A DNA stretch of 64,000 nucleotides from assembly GCF_009865135.1 (NCBI RefSeq), contig NZ_WWGH01000001.1:5022001-5086000 (forward strand), in the 5' to 3' direction. Origin of the DNA: Streptomyces sp. SID8374 (GTDB taxonomy: Bacteria; Actinomycetota; Actinomycetes; Streptomycetales; Streptomycetaceae). Below, one piece after another: positions 8,901 to 16,436 of this stretch. Position 1 is the stretch's first letter. The number at the start of each line of letters is the position of its first letter. A model generated the notes under the pieces. The model did not search any database. It was not told the origin of the DNA and saw only the letters and a program-made list of their open reading frames with translations. Position numbers and translations under genes: made by a program.

Positions 8901-9293
8901 GGGCCAGTGCGAGGCGGTCGCCTTCGCCACGGTCGTCGCGGCGCCGGCCACCGCGACGACCGCGCCCGCGCCGAGGGCGGGACCGGTGGCCGTGCCGAAC
9001 GCCAGATCCGCCCCGAACGCGGCGACGGCGGCAACTCCGGTGACCAGCAGGGGCGTTGACAGATTCTCCCGGCTGAGCCGTTCCGCCAGGGGCCGGTCAC
9101 CGGCCGCCGCCGCGTCGAGGGCCTGTGTATAGGCGGCGTACTCGTCCCGTGCGCCCTCCGCGATGGTGTCGAGTGCTGCCCGCGCCCGCGCCATCAGCAC
9201 ACCGGGGTCCGTCCGTCCGCCCGTGCGGCGTGCCTCCTCCTCCACGGCCCGCACCAACAGCCTTTCGGCCTCCGCCCGATGGCTGTCCCGCAT
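5967..9293 (-). CDS. NB-ARC/STAND NTPase with TPR repeats
   Basis: A 1108-residue signal-transducing ATPase. An N-terminal helical region of about 90 residues is followed by two alanine/glycine-rich hydrophobic segments (about 95-140) that could form a membrane hairpin. The NB-ARC domain has Walker A GEPGSGRTT (about 248-256), Walker B IVLDDA, a sensor-like VIVTARE and a GLPLALRV motif (about 445). A winged-helix-like segment follows, then a long C-terminal array of TPR-like helices (about 600-1090) with recurring GEAWT and RGNLARALTLLD phrases. Start ATG 9293 has a GGGGGA site; 42 further in-frame codons upstream are not needed. STAND proteins oligomerise when the repeat region senses a ligand; the ligand and output here are unknown. 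The last few codons lie in a dispersed repeat. Confidence 0.88.
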   Translation of the reverse strand: MRDSHRAEAERLLVRAVEEEARRTGGRTDPGVLMARARAALDTIAEGARDEYAAYTQALDAAAAGDRPLAERLSRENLSTPLLVTGVAAVAAFGADLAFGTATGPALGAGAVVAVAGAATTVAKATASHWPAAHRRAGAAGQPGGAEQLRLQWLTALEVRGIRPYLDQQRMLTPTTRASQQKKPTVVRQLRGGDRSAAARARVVLEQSFGHLPSTDGPFTGRRAELAQIAKWVHAARAATQTRPTVVVLHGEPGSGRTTLAVRAAHALKDQFKGACVVDLRGEVSGESPLPTRDALLHLLNRLGAPREQLLFRDGTTPGAPARRDGAPGNSGPAQAAAYGKSAAEQQVRRLGELYHQHLTGTPVTIVLDDATDAEQVRTLIPERSDSLVIVTAREPLELPEDVPAWVHHLPVGPLDAAGAEELLREVAGGEEAGPYDYPATDAVVELCGGLPLALRVAASALGERTRSALAEDLRAYGPVSPVDRTLWLRYTDQNEAARRLLRRLALAGRASLGAAAAAALLAADEQEAGRRLEELTRAGLLTHVRGSRYRLHDLVRGFALARLLDEEEPAERAAAHERLLTNYAELANAVIRMVDGKMSTRAGQFGSHGFGSLDSALRWLDDESSFITSALRHTEGVDQGTVLNLLGALCDYCLLRGDLYRLGEISELTRSVDQGLLERSVQWRTGIAARQLGELDKARTTLSSVVGLYREAHNDAGAALALCSLGITLHHQGNLTEAAARLGEALELQASPAQAEDRAWTLHALAAVERDRGNLARALTLLDTALTLHREGESLHGEAWTRFQLGQVRLRTGEVAAAEEALSTALELYGRTRDGRGEAWAITQLARARLLDGDPEAALEQLRDALARHRDNEDARGEAWTLYYLGQALEEDGDTVEAVRELERARTMFSRMRDVYGLACARHHSGRVTRDQRAAQTGNLRNSGFARQLLMDARADFRRIGVAHGEAWACLELALIDAGNGRAAQALALCGEAVELFASYGDERGRDWARFLRCTLLPYASPGGSEVGTVVAQQELAELAAEHHPSRDSGLDRAAEAFAVVLARGVDLEDGWQAWRLGLTPTRHSREVLGVAVPSSPSADRSSPSGV

Positions 9294-9435
9294 GTGTGTC
9301 CCCCTCCGAGAGCTGCGTCCGATGTCGTGCGCCGCCGGGGGTCGGTGACCCGGCGTCAGGACCAAGTGTCGTGCGTACGACGCTTCGGCGCGAGAGCCAC
9401 CGTGCAAGGGGACGGTCAAGGAAGGGGGTACGGGC

Positions 9436-10593
9436 TCACCCGGCCAGGTCGCCCGTCCCCGGCGTGGACAGTCCGACGGCGGCGCGGATCCGCCCTTCCT
9501 CCTCGGCCCCGTCGCCCTCCCCGGTGTTCACCATCCGCTCCCGGAACTCCTGCTCCGTGCGGGCTTTCGACGCCTCGCGCATCTTGGCCGCCAGCGCGTC
9601 GAGACGGTCCGCGAACTCGGCCGCGGGGTCGCGCGCGTCCGCCGGGAGCCCGTCCGCCTCGCGCAGCAGCCGCGCCGACTCCGCCTCCCCGTCGGCCATC
9701 CGCCCGGCCCAGGCGGTGGCCCCCGCGAGGTTCTTCTCGGGCCCCTCGCCGGGCTGGCTCGCCCGCGCCTCACTGGCGGGCCGCAGCGCCGTCAGATACG
9801 CCAGCTGCCCCTCGTCCCAGTCGGCCGCGTCCTGCCGCAGCGACTTCTCCAGCAGCCCGGCCGGCGGGCCCACCCAGCAGAGCACCGTCCGGTTGCCGAG
9901 CGTCCAGCCCGTCGCGTCCGGGTGGTAGAAGAACAACTGCACCCGGGGCAGCGCGGTGCTGTCCAGCGCGAAGTCGTGGAGCAGCGGCGCGCACTTCTCG
10001 TACGCCGACGACGCGATGGATGCCGTACCCGGGAAGCCGCCGCCCTTCAGCCGGAACGAGCCGTACACCTCACCCTGGTGGGGCTCCCCGCACTCCACGA
10101 CCTCGGCCGACAGGTCCTTCAGCCGGGGGTCGCCCTGGGTCGGCACCCCCGCCCCCGGGGTGAAGCAGTCCCCCTCACGCAGCCCGAACAGCGTGCCCGC
10201 CCCGGCCTCCGTCTCCCGGGGCCCGTCGACGGTCCAGGTGTCGAACCGCGCCCCGCCGACCACCACCAGCAGCACCGACAGCGCGACCACGGTCCCGCCC
10301 ACAGCGGTCCCGGCGACGGCCAGCCCCTTGCCCCGCTTGCCGTTGCGGGGAATCCGCACCAGCGCGACGATCCCGAGGGCCAGCCCCACCGGCGCGAGGC
10401 AGACCAGCAGCGACAGCACGAGCGACGCCACGGCCATCCCGCTGAGCGGCGGATGCACCACCGGCTGCCAGGGCCCGGGCGGCTGCCCGTACGGGCCCGG
10501 CACCGGCGGCCCGGGAGGCGGCGGTCCGTAGGGGCCGTACGAGGGAGGCCCGGGCGGCGGTATGGGGGAAGGCGGAGGCGGCGGCACGGTCAT
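9436..10593 (-). CDS. Proline-rich DUF4190 / septum-formation-domain membrane protein
   Basis: A 385-residue protein in three parts. Residues 1-50 are proline/glycine/tyrosine-rich. Residues about 52-113 hold two hydrophobic helices (SGMAVASLVLSLLVCLAPV and a second VGGTVVALSVLLVVVGG) separated by the short basic loop RIPRNGKRGKG, as in DUF4190. The remainder is extracytoplasmic with the GDCF...V.C..PHQGEVYG pattern of the septum-formation family (cysteines about 147, 176, 211, 251), which probably forms disulfides. Actinobacterial members are annotated as septum-associated from weak evidence. It shares its strand with the STAND gene 142 bases downstream. Role in division is inference only. 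Confidence 0.78.
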   Translation of the reverse strand: MTVPPPPPSPIPPPGPPSYGPYGPPPPGPPVPGPYGQPPGPWQPVVHPPLSGMAVASLVLSLLVCLAPVGLALGIVALVRIPRNGKRGKGLAVAGTAVGGTVVALSVLLVVVGGARFDTWTVDGPRETEAGAGTLFGLREGDCFTPGAGVPTQGDPRLKDLSAEVVECGEPHQGEVYGSFRLKGGGFPGTASIASSAYEKCAPLLHDFALDSTALPRVQLFFYHPDATGWTLGNRTVLCWVGPPAGLLEKSLRQDAADWDEGQLAYLTALRPASEARASQPGEGPEKNLAGATAWAGRMADGEAESARLLREADGLPADARDPAAEFADRLDALAAKMREASKARTEQEFRERMVNTGEGDGAEEEGRIRAAVGLSTPGTGDLAG

Positions 10594-10811
10594 GGTCCTG
10601 TGCCCTTTCGTCGGTCGTGATCAGCGCAGGGAGTCCGTGTGGGGCCGGGGTGCCCGCACGGTAGCACCGGCCCGCCGACGTGCCCTTCCCCCGCCCGGCC
10701 GGCGACCGAGGGCATGGCCGCGCAGCCGCCGCCCGCACCGGTACGCGCGGGCGCCACGCGGCGGCTGCCGGGGGCTGCTGGGGTCCGCTGGTGGCCGCGC
10801 CTCCAGCGCCG

Positions 10812-12431
10812 TCACCGGTTGCTGAAGGTGACTTCCCTCGCCCCCTCGGCCTGTTCGAAGTTGCCGGTGAAGCCCCAGTTCTTCCAGCCGCCGTCGCCCC
10901 TGTTGGTGACGGTCCCGCTGTCGATGGCGAACACGTCGACACCGTCGACCACCGCGAGGTGTTCGAGGCCGGAGACCCCGGAGAAGGAGAGGTCGTTGAA
11001 CGACTTGGCGGCGATGATGTTCTTGTCGGGGAAGGTGCGGCCGTACTCGTCGAGGAGCGAACGGGTCAGCTCGGCCTTGTCGCCGGGCACCTTGCCGGAG
11101 TAGTCGGTGCCGGGGTAGGGCCCGCCGCCGGTGTACTTCGGCGTCTCGTCGTTGAAGTGGACGGTGCCCGACCCGGTGGCCGCGGAGTCCGCCTCCAGGT
11201 CGGCGGGTTCGGGTTGCTCGAAGGCCACCTCCGATCCGTCGCGGGTGAAGTTCCCGTACAGGGCCCAGTTGGTGTAGCCGCCGTCGCCGTCGTTCTTGAA
11301 GGTGCCCTTGTCGAAGACGTAGACGTCGAAGACGGCCCGCCCCGAGGAGATGTCGTCGCCCTTCTCGTCGTCGTGGTACTCGGGGGAGTTCAGCCGGTAC
11401 CTGCCCTGGTGGACGAAGGAGTCCGGCTCCTGGACCCAGTGCGAGGCCTGTTCGGAGTGCATCGCGACCACGTTGTAGTCCGGGTAGCAGCGGCGCATGT
11501 CGTTCACGAGCATGCGTACCGCCTGGGTCGATCCTTCGTTGTCCAGCGGCGAGTACGTGTTGTAGTAGCGGCTGCGGTCGGGCGGCTCCTGCCCCTCGAC
11601 CTGGCAGCCCTCGTCACCGGGCTTCCACCCCTCTTTCCGCTTCGGCTTGGGGGGCTCCCGGAACGTGACGGTGCGGCGGTCGTCGCTGATGTCGAACACG
11701 CCGTGGAACGCGCGGTTCTTCCACCCGAGGTCGGCGTCCTCTGCCCAGGTGAACTTGCCGGTCTTGAAGGCGTAGACGCGGTAGGTCGTGCCGCTGATCT
11801 TCACGGTCTCGATCAGGGCGGTGCCGTCCATCTCCTGGAGGTTTCCCTCGTGCGGCTGGGCGATGACGATGTTGTAGTCGGGGAGGCAGTAGGCGAGGTC
11901 GTCGAGTGCCAGCTTGACCCGCTTCTCCTTGTTCTTCTCGTTGTCGACCTTGTCGATGACGAAGTTGACCAGCCAGGAGTACCCCCAGGCGGCGGTGTTG
12001 CCGAGCACACCGCTGCCGGGCACCTTGACCGACGAGTTCGACTCCCGCGGCTCGAAGCAGAGGTCGGGCAGGGCGTTCGCCTCTCGGCCGGGCGGCAGGG
12101 CGACGGACTTGCCGACGGGTTTCCCCCCGGCGGTCTCACCGGGGGGTTCGCCCTCGCCCTCGTCCAGGGGCGTGCTGGGTTCGAGGGGGCCGGCCGTCTC
12201 CGCCCGCGCCTCGTCGACATCGTTGTCATCGGAGCAGTCGCCGCCGACGAATCCCGCCACGCCGATCCGGCAGACCTGCTCGTGCGCGGAGCGGGAGACG
12301 GCTCCCCCGATGCCGGTCGCGACGATCGCGCCGACCACGGCGAACACGACCACCAGCAGGGCCAGGTACTCGATGGCCGTCTGGCCCGTGCTCGCGCGCC
12401 CACCCAGGCGTATCCGGTCGCTGCGTTTCAC
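10812..12431 (-). CDS. Prepilin-like protein carrying three copies of a secreted module
   Basis: 539 residues, GTG start with GAGGTGAG upstream. Residues 1-40 look like a Flp-type prepilin: a short basic leader, cleavage site STG/QTAIEYLALL with the conserved glutamate at +5, then a hydrophobic helix. An acidic, Pro/Gly-rich linker (about 55-135) follows. The rest holds three divergent copies of one module (about 175-257, 305-405, 455-539). Each copy has a PDYN-like strand (PDYNIVIA, PDYNVVAM, PDKNIIAA), then a V-Y-x-F-x-x-G-x-F strand, and ends in a D-G-G-x-x-N-W-x-x-x-G-N-F motif and V-x-F. The motif resembles small secreted proteins of Streptomyces often labelled stress protein. The first copy carries DADLGWKN instead of DGDGGWKN. 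Function unknown; probably surface-displayed. Confidence 0.8.
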   Translation of the reverse strand: MKRSDRIRLGGRASTGQTAIEYLALLVVVFAVVGAIVATGIGGAVSRSAHEQVCRIGVAGFVGGDCSDDNDVDEARAETAGPLEPSTPLDEGEGEPPGETAGGKPVGKSVALPPGREANALPDLCFEPRESNSSVKVPGSGVLGNTAAWGYSWLVNFVIDKVDNEKNKEKRVKLALDDLAYCLPDYNIVIAQPHEGNLQEMDGTALIETVKISGTTYRVYAFKTGKFTWAEDADLGWKNRAFHGVFDISDDRRTVTFREPPKPKRKEGWKPGDEGCQVEGQEPPDRSRYYNTYSPLDNEGSTQAVRMLVNDMRRCYPDYNVVAMHSEQASHWVQEPDSFVHQGRYRLNSPEYHDDEKGDDISSGRAVFDVYVFDKGTFKNDGDGGYTNWALYGNFTRDGSEVAFEQPEPADLEADSAATGSGTVHFNDETPKYTGGGPYPGTDYSGKVPGDKAELTRSLLDEYGRTFPDKNIIAAKSFNDLSFSGVSGLEHLAVVDGVDVFAIDSGTVTNRGDGGWKNWGFTGNFEQAEGAREVTFSNR

Positions 12432-12560
12432 GTCTCACCTCGCCGTTGTCACCCGCATCACCGGGCCGCTGCCCGCCGGGCATCGAACGGTAGCGAGGCG
12501 CGGGGGCCCAGCCGTAGGGCCCGGGGGCCTGTCGGCAGGCCCAAATCGGCGGGGTCCGGC

Positions 12561-14612
12561 CTACCGGGCGGGTCGCTCCCGCAGCGGTCGCGTGCCTCTG
12601 CCGACGCGGAACGCGATGATGGCGATGTCGTCCCCCGCCGCGCCCGGAGGCGGCACCAGCGCGGTGACGAGTCCGGTGAGCGACAGGCCGGGGTGCCGTA
12701 GTCCGGCAGCATGGTCCGCGAGGCGCCGCAAGCCGTCGGAGATGTCGGCGCCGGGGACCTCCACCAGCCCGTCCGTGTAGAGCAACAGCGTGTCGCCCTC
12801 CAGGAGTTCGTGCTGCCAGTCGTTGCGCTCCACGTCCGGCGCGACGCACAGCGGCGGGTCGGGAGGCAGGGGGCCGTACAGATGGCGAGGTGCGCCGGAA
12901 CCGGGGATCAGCAGCGGCGGCGGGTGCCCGGCGTTGGACAGGGTGACGGCCCAGCGGCCACCCCGGGCCGGCCGGAGCACGGCGTGCAGAGCCGTGATGA
13001 GCGCTACGTCGCTGACGCCCTGGGTCACCTGGTCGAGCCGGCCGAGGGTGTGTGCGGGGCCGGCCGAACCGTCGGTGTACGCGAAGGCGCGCAGCATGCT
13101 GCTGGCCTTGGTCATCTCCGTCGCCGCGTCGAGGTCGTGCCCGGCGACATCGCCGATGGAGAGGGCGACGGCCCCGTCGGGCAAAAGGATCGCGTCGTAC
13201 CAGTCGCCGCCGATCTCTGCCGTGGTGCTGGCGGGCTGGTAGACGGCAGCCAGTTCGGCGCCGTCGACGTGCGGCGGCGTGATCAGGAAGGAGCGCTGGA
13301 GGACCAGGGCGGTGTCGCGGACGCTCTGGAGCTCCAGGGTGCGCCGCAACGGGTCCTGGACGCTGTGGAGGACTTCTTCGAGCAGCCCCAGTTCGGAGTC
13401 TCCGGGCGGCGGGTTGCCGAGGCAGGTGGCGGCGGAGGCCAGGGCCACGGTCCGGTCGTCGATGACGATGGGCACGATCGCCAGGCTGGTGGCCCGCGCC
13501 TGGCCCATCCAGTCGGCGGACGGGCCGGACACCAGCTCCCTTGGCGGTTCGCCGGGAGGGAAGGTCACCAGTCTCGTACGCCGGTTGTCGATCACCGTTC
13601 TCGACAGGGGGCCGAGCGCGAAGTCGTCCGTGATCGGGGGCAGCGGCGGCAGGCCGGGGGCGAGAGCGGTGCGCGCCCTGGTGGCGTACAGGGCTCCGGC
13701 GGCGGACCCCGCCTGGTCGGGCTGTCTCAGCTGGAAGACGACGAAGGCGTCGGCGAGATCGGGTACCACGGCGGAGGCGGTGGCGGCGAAGGCCTCCGGC
13801 AGGTCACGGGCGGAGGAGACCGCCGAAGCCCGTTCCATCAGCCGGTCCCGGGTCCGTAGGCGCCACTGGTCCTCGGCGTCCGTCACGGTGCCGATCCACT
13901 CGGCCACCTCCCCGGCCCGCAGGACGGGAACGGCGACGATCTTGACATGGCGGTAGCGCGCGGGGTCCCCGGCCTGCCGCACCCGCACCACGGAGTCGAG
14001 GAGGGCGTCGCCCCGGGCCGTGGCGGCCCACCGCTCACCGAACCAGGAGCGGTCCTTCGGGTGGACGGCGTCCATCCAGGAGAGGCCCGACCGCCCGGGG
14101 TGCCAGAGGCCGCCGCCGGTCTCACCGAGCCGGCCGACCAGCGCGGAGACCTCCCCCTGCGGGGTCATCCGCCAGACGACCTGCGGCACCGCCGAGAGCA
14201 GGGCCTCGTACCGCGCGAGGTCGGCGTCCCGGTCCGCCGCGACATGCCTGCGTACGGCGGAGGCGTCCACCGCCCCTTCGGGAACCCTTGCCGCGAGCAG
14301 CAGGACGGAAGGGCCGTGCCGGGAGGTCACGGGCAGACAGCTCACCGCCCAGAACCGGTGCCCGCCCGGCCCGTCGGCAGCGGTCCCGGAGACATCGAGG
14401 AGCGGCGTGGACCGGTCGGCACCGGCCAGGTCCAGCGCCCGGAGCACGGGCCGCAGCCCGGGGCCGGTCAGGGCGACACCGGCCTCCTGGCCCGGACGCC
14501 AGAAAGCGAACAGCTCACGGAAGGACCGGTTGTGCTGGACGAGCCGGTGCTGGGGGCCGGTCACCAGCGCGGCAGCGAAGGCGGCCTCTTCGAGGCTCTC
14601 GATCTCGAACAT
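12561..14612 (-). CDS. PAS/GAF-sensor SpoIIE-type serine phosphatase
   Basis: A 683-residue cytoplasmic PP2C-like phosphatase, of the type that dephosphorylates anti-anti-sigma factors. N-terminal PAS-like region (about 1-125), a second PAS domain (about 135-255, with WRMTPQGEVSALVG and a C-terminal VTDAEDQWRLR linker), a GAF domain (about 265-430), then the SpoIIE/PP2C domain (about 450-670). The metal-binding motifs are present: GGDWYD, GDVAGHD, YTDGLVE and GDDIAI. There is no RsbW-type kinase domain. ATG 14612 is the natural start. It is separate from the divergent prepilin-like gene downstream and may tune a sigma-factor partner-switch; the signal and target are not encoded nearby. Confidence 0.9.
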   Translation of the reverse strand: MFEIESLEEAAFAAALVTGPQHRLVQHNRSFRELFAFWRPGQEAGVALTGPGLRPVLRALDLAGADRSTPLLDVSGTAADGPGGHRFWAVSCLPVTSRHGPSVLLLAARVPEGAVDASAVRRHVAADRDADLARYEALLSAVPQVVWRMTPQGEVSALVGRLGETGGGLWHPGRSGLSWMDAVHPKDRSWFGERWAATARGDALLDSVVRVRQAGDPARYRHVKIVAVPVLRAGEVAEWIGTVTDAEDQWRLRTRDRLMERASAVSSARDLPEAFAATASAVVPDLADAFVVFQLRQPDQAGSAAGALYATRARTALAPGLPPLPPITDDFALGPLSRTVIDNRRTRLVTFPPGEPPRELVSGPSADWMGQARATSLAIVPIVIDDRTVALASAATCLGNPPPGDSELGLLEEVLHSVQDPLRRTLELQSVRDTALVLQRSFLITPPHVDGAELAAVYQPASTTAEIGGDWYDAILLPDGAVALSIGDVAGHDLDAATEMTKASSMLRAFAYTDGSAGPAHTLGRLDQVTQGVSDVALITALHAVLRPARGGRWAVTLSNAGHPPPLLIPGSGAPRHLYGPLPPDPPLCVAPDVERNDWQHELLEGDTLLLYTDGLVEVPGADISDGLRRLADHAAGLRHPGLSLTGLVTALVPPPGAAGDDIAIIAFRVGRGTRPLRERPAR

Positions 14613-14741
14613 CCGACCGCCCTTCCCGACCGCCCGACCGGCACCCGTCGATGATCTCCCGGAAGCGGTCGGTACGCCCGGTGGCGGTCCGTATGCCCGG
14701 CGCCAGGGTACGGACCTGACCTTCGTGGGGGCGGGCGCGGG

Positions 14742-15623
14742 TCACCGGTGCCCGGCCAGGAACGGGACCATCACCGCGGCCATCTCCTCCGGCACTTCCT
14801 CCGCCAGGTCGTGTCCGGCGTCGAAGACGTGTCCGGTGACCTGGTGGGCCATCGAGCGCATCTGGGACTCGTTGCGCTCGCCGATGAACGCCGAACCGCC
14901 GAGCGCCAGGACCGGGATGTCGAGTCTGTGCTGTGCGGCGCGGCGGTTCTGCTCGGCGTCGACGAGCATCGCCCGGTAGATCGACAGCATCGCGCGGATG
15001 CCGCCGGGCATGGTGTAGCAGCGGACGTACTCCTCGACCGCGTCGGGGGTGGCGGTGTCGGGATGGGTGCGCTCGTTCTTGATCATGTACGTGATCAGCT
15101 CACGCTCATGTCCGGCGATCAGCATCTCGGGCACGTCGGGCTGGAAGTAGAAGCCGAGGTGCCACAGGTGCATCCCGCTGTCGACGTTCCCGGGGGTGAG
15201 GGCGGTGTGGTCCTCGAAACCGAATCCCGGGAAGAGCGCCTCGGCGAAGACGAGAGCACGGACCTGGTCGCGGTGGCGGGCCGCGACCTGATATCCGATC
15301 ACCGCTCCCCAGTCCTCACCCGCCACGGCGTACGTCGCATGCCCGAGGCGGGTCATCAGCTCCGCGATGTCGTCGCTCATCGTCTCGGAGTCGTAGCCGC
15401 CCACGGGCCGGGCGGAGTCGCCCAGCCCGCGCAGGTCCGGTACGACGACCGTGTGATGAGGCGTCAGCTTCGGGACGAGATGGCGCCAGTGGTAGCCGGT
15501 CTTGGGTACACCGTGCAGCAACACCACGGCCGGGCCGGACCCAGCCGTGCGGTAGTGCAGGCTCGTTCCGTTGACGGCCGCCCGCCCGGTGCGTAGAGGT
15601 GCTCCCTCGTGGTCGAACATCAT
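14742..15623 (-). CDS. Alpha/beta hydrolase, epoxide-hydrolase family
   Basis: A 293-residue cytoplasmic hydrolase. The oxyanion-hole HGVP is at about 38-41, the nucleophile elbow GEDWGA has aspartate as nucleophile (as in epoxide hydrolases and haloalkane dehalogenases, not a serine), and the catalytic histidine lies in AGHDLAEE near the C-terminus. The cap domain lies about 135-220. The substrate is unknown. Its promoter has a perfect TetR-type palindrome that is also found, slightly altered, before the neighbouring TetR gene, so the hydrolase is very likely repressed by that regulator. Confidence 0.88.
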   Translation of the reverse strand: MMFDHEGAPLRTGRAAVNGTSLHYRTAGSGPAVVLLHGVPKTGYHWRHLVPKLTPHHTVVVPDLRGLGDSARPVGGYDSETMSDDIAELMTRLGHATYAVAGEDWGAVIGYQVAARHRDQVRALVFAEALFPGFGFEDHTALTPGNVDSGMHLWHLGFYFQPDVPEMLIAGHERELITYMIKNERTHPDTATPDAVEEYVRCYTMPGGIRAMLSIYRAMLVDAEQNRRAAQHRLDIPVLALGGSAFIGERNESQMRSMAHQVTGHVFDAGHDLAEEVPEEMAAVMVPFLAGHR

Positions 15624-15648
15624 GTCTGTTCCAGCTTTCCTTTTTTAG

Positions 15649-15664
15649 TGGATCGGTCGATCCA
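15649..15664. promoter_or_regulatory. Candidate TetR operator before the hydrolase gene
   Basis: Perfect palindrome TGGATCGGTCGATCCA (7-bp arms, 2-bp spacer) 26 bases upstream of the hydrolase start. A related site is found before the tetR gene at 16357. Confidence 0.7.
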
Positions 15665-15703
15665 GTTTTCGGGCATGGGAGTCGGATTCTCGGCGATCAG
15701 GGG

Positions 15704-15757
15704 TCGGAGGGCGGAGGGCGGAGGGCGAAGGGGGGGCGAAGGGGGGGGAGGGGGAGG
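15704..15757 (+). other. G-rich tract at the 3' end of tetR
   Basis: The + strand holds a run of short G-blocks (repeated GGAGGGC, then runs of seven to eight G) between two minus-strand genes. Four or more G-runs lie within 50 bases, which can form a G-quadruplex. It directly precedes the stop codon side of the TetR gene. No known terminator is seen here. Confidence 0.5.
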
Positions 15758-16336
15758 TCAATCGAGAGTGGACAGCGCGATGCTCACGACGGGTTCGAGC
15801 GCCCGGGCGTCCGGTGTGATTTTCGAGGACACGAGCAGCCCGTTGAGCAGGGTGACGAGGAAGGCTGCGAGCGCGTGCGGATCGTGCCGTGCACTGATCT
15901 CGCCCCGCTCCGCGCCGGCCCGTAGCACCTCGGTGAGCGCGTCCTGGGTGGCGTCCTGTGCATCACGCACGATGCGGCGCACGGGCGGGGCGTCCGGCAG
16001 GCGCTCGCAGGCGGCGTTCACGATCAAGCAGCCCCTGCCGTTCTGTTCGACGGCGATGCGGACCCTCTCCATCAGGAGCCCGCGGATCGCCGAGCGCGTG
16101 TCCTCCCCCTGCTCCAGATCGCGCACGGCTGCTGCCGCGAGGGTGGTCCGGTAGTGCGCCAACGCGGCCCGGTACAGGCCTTCCTTGTCTCCGAACGCCG
16201 CGTACAGCGACCCCTGCCCGATGCCCAGGTGCCCGGTCAGATCGCGCAGGGAGGTCCCCTCGTACCCATGGCTCCAGAACAGCTCCATGGCGCGGCTCAC
16301 CGCCGCCTCGGTGTCGAACTCCCGGGTTCTGCCCAT
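15758..16336 (-). CDS. TetR-family regulator of the adjacent hydrolase
   Basis: A 192-residue repressor. The HTH is near residues 25-47 (TSLRDLTGHLGIGQGSLYAAFGDKE, with the usual F-x-x-K-E end), and the C-terminal ligand domain resembles the AcrR/YcdC-like group with a cysteine-containing GCLIVNAACE segment. The chosen ATG (16336) begins MGRTREFDTEAAV; twelve in-frame codons upstream would overlap the operator at 16357. It faces the same way as the hydrolase with a 134-base gap that contains the operator. Confidence 0.9.
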   Translation of the reverse strand: MGRTREFDTEAAVSRAMELFWSHGYEGTSLRDLTGHLGIGQGSLYAAFGDKEGLYRAALAHYRTTLAAAAVRDLEQGEDTRSAIRGLLMERVRIAVEQNGRGCLIVNAACERLPDAPPVRRIVRDAQDATQDALTEVLRAGAERGEISARHDPHALAAFLVTLLNGLLVSSKITPDARALEPVVSIALSTLD

Positions 16337-16356
16337 GGCCGCACCATAACTCAATC

Positions 16357-16372
16357 TGGATCGACCGTTCAA
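16357..16372. promoter_or_regulatory. Candidate TetR autoregulatory site
   Basis: TGGATCGACCGTTCAA lies 20 bases before the tetR start. Its left half is identical to the hydrolase operator at 15649 and its right half differs at two positions. Confidence 0.6.
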
Positions 16373-16436
16373 GAAGCGGCCCGGCCCGGTGCCGCCCGGC
16401 CCGGCCGGTGGCGGCAGCCACCTCCCCGGGAGCCGT

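Noticed and set aside
6039..9059. 1006-codon frame antisense to the STAND gene
   Set aside because: Gly/Arg/Pro-rich shadow frame; the minus strand has clear NB-ARC motifs.
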